Assembly (NCBI RefSeq): GCF_026151205.1
Contig: NC_087082.1
Location: 19,554,494-19,618,493, forward strand
Length of the DNA: 64,000 nt
Origin: Bolinopsis microptera
Lineage: Eukaryota > Ctenophora > Tentaculata > Lobata > Bolinopsidae
Direction of reading: 5' to 3'
Both the position numbers and the translations under genes were made by a program. The notes under the pieces are model-generated. The model saw nothing but the letters and a program-made list of their open reading frames with translations, ran no database searches and had not been told where the DNA came from. Positions within the stretch are counted from its first letter, which is position 1. Every line of letters begins with the position of its first letter. Positions 58,901 through 64,000 of this stretch are shown here, piece by piece.

Positions 58901-61900
58901 AGAACACTCCCTCCACCCCACATGAACAAGTCTGAGAAGTAGAGAGCAGAACACTCCCTCCACCCCACATGAACAAGTCTGAGAAGTAGAGAGCAGAACA
59001 CTCCCTACACCCCACATGAACAAGTCTGAGAAGTAGAGAGCAGAACACTCCCTCCACCCCACATGAACAAGTCTGAGAAGTAGAGAGCAGAACACTCCCT
59101 CCACCCCACATGAACAAGTCTGAGAAGTAGAGAGCAGAACACTCCCTCCACCCCACATGAACAAGTCTGAGAAGTAGAGAGCAGAACACTCCCTCCACCC
59201 CACATGAACAAGTCTGAGAAGTAGAGAGCAGAACACTCCCTCCACCCCACATGAACAAGTCTGAGAAGTAGAGAGCAGAACACTCCCTCCACCCCACATG
59301 AACAAGTCTGAGAAGTAGAGAGCAGAACACTCCCTCCACCCCACATGAACAAGTCTGAGAAGTAGAGAGCAGAACACTCCCTCCACCCCACATGAACAAG
59401 TCTGAGAAGTAGAGAGCAGAACACTCCCTCCACCCCACATGAACAAGTCTGAGAAGTAGAGAGCAGAACACTCCCTCCACCCCACATGAACAAGTCTGAG
59501 AAGTAGAGAGCAGAACACTCCCTCCACCCCACATGAACAAGTCTGAGAAGTAGAGAGCAGAACACTCCCTCCACCCCACATGAACAAGTCTGAGAAGTAG
59601 AGAGCAGAACACTCCCTCCACCCCACATGAACAAGTCTGAGAAGTAGAGAGCAGAACACTCCCTCCACCCCACATGAACAAGTCTGAGAAGTAGAGAGCA
59701 GAACACTCCCTCCACCCCACATGAACAAGTCTGAGAAGTAGAGAGCAGAACACTCCCTCCACCCCACATGAACAAGTCTGAGAAGTAGAGAGCAGAACAC
59801 TCCCTCCACCCCACATGAACAAGTCTGAGAAGTAGAGAGCAGAACACTCCCTCCACCCCACATGAACAAGTCTGAGAAGTAGAGAGCAGAACACTCCCTC
59901 CACCCCACATGAACAAGTCTGAGAAGTAGAGAGCAGAACACTCCCTCCACCCCACATGAACAAGTCTGAGAAGTAGAGAGCAGAACACTCCCTCCACCCC
60001 ACATGAACAAGTCTGAGAAGTAGAGAGCAGAACACTCCCTCCACCCCACATGAACAAGTCTGAGAAGTAGAGAGCAGAACACTCCCTCCACCCCACATGA
60101 ACAAGTCTGAGAAGTAGAGAGCAGAACACTCCCTCCACCCCACATGAACAAGTCTGAGAAGTAGAGAGCAGAACACTCCCTCCACCCCACATGAACAAGT
60201 CTGAGAAGTAGAGAGCAGAACACTCCCTCCACCCCACATGAACAAGTCTGAGAAGTAGAGAGCAGAACACTCCCTCCACCCCACATGAACAAGTCTGAGA
60301 AGTAGAGAGCAGAACACTCCCTCCACCCCACATGAACAAGTCTGAGAAGTAGAGAGCAGAACACTCCCTCCACCCCACATGAACAAGTCTGAGAAGTAGA
60401 GAGCAGAACACTCCCTCCACCCCACATGAACAAGTCTGAGAAGTAGAGAGCAGAACACTCCCTCCACCCCACATGAACAAGTCTGAGAAGTAGAGAGCAG
60501 AACACTCCCTCCACCCCACATGAACAAGTCTGAGAAGTAGAGAGCAGAACACTCCCTCCACCCCACATGAACAAGTCTGAGAAGTAGAGAGCAGAACACT
60601 CCCTCCACCCCACATGAACAAGTCTGAGAAGTAGAGAGCAGAACACTCCCTCCACCCCACATGAACAAGTCTGAGAAGTAGAGAGCAGAACACTCCCTCC
60701 ACCCCACATGAACAAGTCTGAGAAGTAGAGAGCAGAACACTCCCTCCACCCCACATGAACAAGTCTGAGAAGTAGAGAGCAGAACACTCCCTCCACCCCA
60801 CATGAACAAGTCTGAGAAGTAGAGAGCAGAACACTCCCTCCACCCCACATGAACAAGTCTGAGAAGTAGAGAGCAGAACACTCCCTCCACCCCACATGAA
60901 CAAGTCTGAGAAGTAGAGAGCAGAACACTCCCTCCACCCCACATGAACAAGTCTGAGAAGTAGAGAGCAGAACACTCCCTCCACCCCACATGAACAAGTC
61001 TGAGAAGTAGAGAGCAGAACACTCCCTCCACCCCACATGAACAAGTCTGAGAAGTAGAGAGCAGAACACTCCCTCCACCCCACATGAACAAGTCTGAGAA
61101 GTAGAGAGCAGAACACTCCCTCCACCCCACATGAACAAGTCTGAGAAGTAGAGAGCAGAACACTCCCTCCACCCCACATGAACAAGTCTGAGAAGTAGAG
61201 AGCAGAACACTCCCTCCACCCCACATGAACAAGTCTGAGAAGTAGAGAGCAGAACACTCCCTCCACCCCACATGAACAAGTCTGAGAAGTAGAGAGCAGA
61301 ACACTCCCTCCACCCCACATGAACAAGTCTGAGAAGTAGAGAGCAGAACACTCCCTCCACCCCACATGAACAAGTCTGAGAAGTAGAGAGCAGAACACTC
61401 CCTACACCCCACATGAACAAGTCTGAGAAGTAGAGAGCAGAACACTCCCTCCACCCCACATGAACAAGTCTGAGAAGTAGAGAGCAGAACACTCCCTCCA
61501 CCCCACATGAACAAGTCTGAGAAGTAGAGAGCAGAACACTCCCTCCACCCCACATGAACAAGTCTGAGAAGTAGAGAGCAGAACACTCCCTCCACCCCAC
61601 ATGAACAAGTCTGAGAAGTAGAGAGCAGAACACTCCCTCCACCCCACATGAACAAGTCTGAGAAGTAGAGAGCAGAACACTCCCTCCACCCCACATGAAC
61701 AAGTCTGAGAAGTAGAGAGCAGAACACTCCCTCCACCCCACATGAACAAGTCTGAGAAGTAGAGAGCAGAACACTCCCTCCACCCCACATGAACAAGTCT
61801 GAGAAGTAGAGAGCAGAACACTCCCTCCACCCCACATGAACAAGTCTGAGAAGTAGAGAGCAGAACACTCCCTCCACCCCACATGAACAAGTCTGAGAAG

Positions 61901-64000
61901 TAGAGAGCAGAACACTCCCTACACCCCACATGAACAAGTCTGAGAAGTAGAGAGCAGAACACTCCCTCCACCCCACATGAACAAGTCTGAGAAGTAGAGA
62001 GCAGAACACTCCCTCCACCCCACATGAACAAGTCTGAGAAGTAGAGAGCAGAACACTCCCTCCACCCCACATGAACAAGTCTGAGAAGTAGAGAGCAGAA
62101 CACTCCCTCCACCCCACATGAACAAGTCTGAGAAGTAGAGAGCAGAACACTCCCTCCACCCCACATGAACAAGTCTGAGAAGTAGAGAGCAGAACACTCC
62201 CTCCACCCCACATGAACAAGTCTGAGAAGTAGAGAGCAGAACACTCCCTCCACCCCACATGAACAAGTCTGAGAAGTAGAGAGCAGAACACTCCCTCCAC
62301 CCCACATGAACAAGTCTGAGAAGTAGAGAGCAGAACACTCCCTCCACCCCACATGAACAAGTCTGAGAAGTAGAGAGCAGAACACTCCCTCCACCCCACA
62401 TGAACAAGTCTGAGAAGTAGAGAGCAGAACACTCCCTCCACCCCACATGAACAAGTCTGAGAAGTAGAGAGCAGAACACTCCCTCCACCCCACATGAACA
62501 AGTCTGAGAAGTAGAGAGCAGAACACTCCCTCCACCCCACATGAACAAGTCTGAGAAGTAGAGAGCAGAACACTCCCTCCACCCCACATGAACAAGTCTG
62601 AGAAGTAGAGAGCAGAACACTCCCTCCACCCCACATGAACAAGTCTGAGAAGTAGAGAGCAGAACACTCCCTCCACCCCACATGAACAAGTCTGAGAAGT
62701 AGAGAGCAGAACACTCCCTCCACCCCACATGAACAAGTCTGAGAAGTAGAGAGCAGAACACTCCCTCCACCCCACATGAACAAGTCTGAGAAGTAGAGAG
62801 CAGAACACTCCCTCCACCCCACATGAACAAGTCTGAGAAGTAGAGAGCAGAACACTCCCTCACCCCACATGAACAAGTCTGAGAAGTAGAGAGCAGAACA
62901 CTCCCTCCACCCCACATGAACAAGTCTGAGAAGTAGAGAGCAGAACACTCCCTCCACCCCACATGAACAAGTCGAGAAGTAGAGAGCAGAACACTCCCTC
63001 CACCCCACATGAACAAGTCTGAGAAGTAGAGAGCAGAACACTCCCTCCACCCCACATGAACAAGTCTGAGAAGTAGAGAGCAGAACACTCCCTCCACCCC
63101 ACATGAACAAGTCTGAGAAGTAGAGAGCAGAACACTCCCTCCACCCCACATGAACAAGTCTGAGAAGTAGAGAGCAGAACACTCCCTCCACCCCACATGA
63201 ACAAGTCTGAGAAGTAGAGAGCAGAACACTCCCTCCACCCCACATGAACAAGTCTGAGAAGTAGAGAGCAGAACACTCCCTCCACCCCCACATGAACAAG
63301 TCTGAGAAGTAGAGAGCAGAACACTCCCTTCACCCCACATGAACAAGTCTGAGAAGTAGAGAGCAGAACACTCCCTCCACCCCACATGAACAAGTCTGAG
63401 AAGTAGAGAGCAGAACACTCCCTCCACCCCACATGAACAAGTCTGAGAAGTAGAGAGCAGAACACTCCCTCCACCCCACATGAACAAGTCTGAGAAGTAG
63501 AGAGCAGAACACTCCCTCCACCCCACATGAACAAGTCTGAGAAGTAGAGAGCAGAACACTCCCTCCACCCCACATGAACAAGTCTGAGAAGTAGAGAGCA
63601 GAACACTCCCTCCACCCCACATGAACAAGTCTGAGAAGTAGAGAGCAGAACACTCCCTCCACCCCACATGAACAAGTCTGAGAAGTAGAGAGCAGAACAC
63701 TCCCTCCACCCCACATGAACAAGTCTGAGAAGTAGAGAGCAGAACACTCCCTCCACCCCACATGAACAAGTCTGAGAAGTAGAGAGCAGAACACTCCCTC
63801 CACCCCACATGAACAAGTCTGAGAAGTAGAGAGCAGAACACTCCCTCACCCCACATGAACAAGTCTGAGAAGTAGAGAGCAGAACACTCCCTCCACCCCA
63901 CATGAACAAGTCTGAGAAGTAGAGAGCAGAACACTCCCTCCACCCCACATGAACAAGTCTGAGAAGTAGAGAGCAGAACACTCCCTCCACCCACATGAAC
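46976..64000. repeat. 47-bp satellite array, about 360 copies, running off the window
   Basis: A 47-bp unit (core GAACAAGTCTGAGAAGTAGA, then GAGCAGAACACTCCCTNCAC) repeats without interruption to the window end. The main variable base is A or C in CCCTACACC/CCCTCCACC. From about 47 to 58 kb both types are mixed; from about 58.0 to 62.8 kb the C type is almost uniform. Other variants are ATTAACAAG for ATGAACAAG (common at 53.6-55.3 kb), a 6-bp deletion giving CCCCACAAGTCTGAG (50.4, 54.4, 54.7 and 55.9 kb), and one inserted A giving GAAGTAAGAGAGC. The minus strand is stop-free in all frames for the C type; the A type gives TAG in one frame of three. Long minus-strand ORFs (for example 58206-63299) are therefore artefacts, not genes. 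Confidence 0.98.

Noticed and set aside
58206-63299. A 1697-residue minus-strand ORF of FCSLLLRLVHVG/CSALYFSDLFMWG repeats
   Set aside because: It is the 47-bp satellite read through three frames. Period, lack of a non-repeat start or end, and many equivalent overlapping frames all show an artefact.
46976-64000. CRISPR-like array of short repeats
   Set aside because: No spacers; pure tandem 47-bp satellite.

Overview
This is eukaryotic nuclear DNA, most likely from an invertebrate animal. The evidence is GT-AG introns with matching codon phases, fibronectin type III (FN3) receptor exons, non-LTR and hAT transposon remains, TTAGGG-like runs, and a Polinton/Maverick-type element with protein-primed DNA polymerase B and integrase. 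I cannot name the species. The window is dominated by repeats and mobile elements; I see no intact host gene, only a decayed multi-exon receptor fragment.

Layout. 1-3.55 kb: a satellite of about 110-130 bp units. 5.26-7.69 kb (minus): five exons of a membrane receptor-like gene with FN3 modules and a transmembrane exon, carrying a frameshift and a stop. 9.5-10 kb (minus): the C-terminal scrap of a LINE reverse transcriptase. 10.17-10.58 kb: a (GGGA)n tract. 14.16-15.03 kb (minus): an intact LINE ORF1-type protein, beside a nearly perfect fold-back element. 16.47-20.79 kb: an apparent hAT-like element of about 4.3 kb with matching termini; it holds a degenerate transposase C-terminus, a palindromic MITE with an 8-bp target duplication, two further short elements, and an unknown 129-codon ORF.

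22.3-34.7 kb is the richest part. A minisatellite leads into a 2.26-kb palindrome whose two arms each carry a copy of a zinc-finger gene, damaged at different sites. Next comes a Polinton-type block: a spliced PolB gene (26.0-30.75 kb, plus), a 1.2-kb homopolymer-rich block that looks like failed consensus, and three tightly packed minus-strand genes (a zinc-finger/helical protein related to the palindrome gene, a predicted type I membrane glycoprotein, and a small CxxC protein). Divergent from these is the start of an integrase, cut by a 100-N assembly gap. No capsid, packaging ATPase or protease gene is visible; they may lie in the gap or the unreadable block, or be lost.

34.8-46.97 kb is mostly non-coding. 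It has a short tandem array after the gap, clusters of TTACGTCA sites, a broken gene for a signal-peptide/transmembrane protein (39.7-40.3 kb) and a hAT terminus. 46.98 kb to the window end is one continuous 47-bp satellite (about 360 copies). All long ORFs there are artefacts of a unit that is nearly stop-free on the minus strand.
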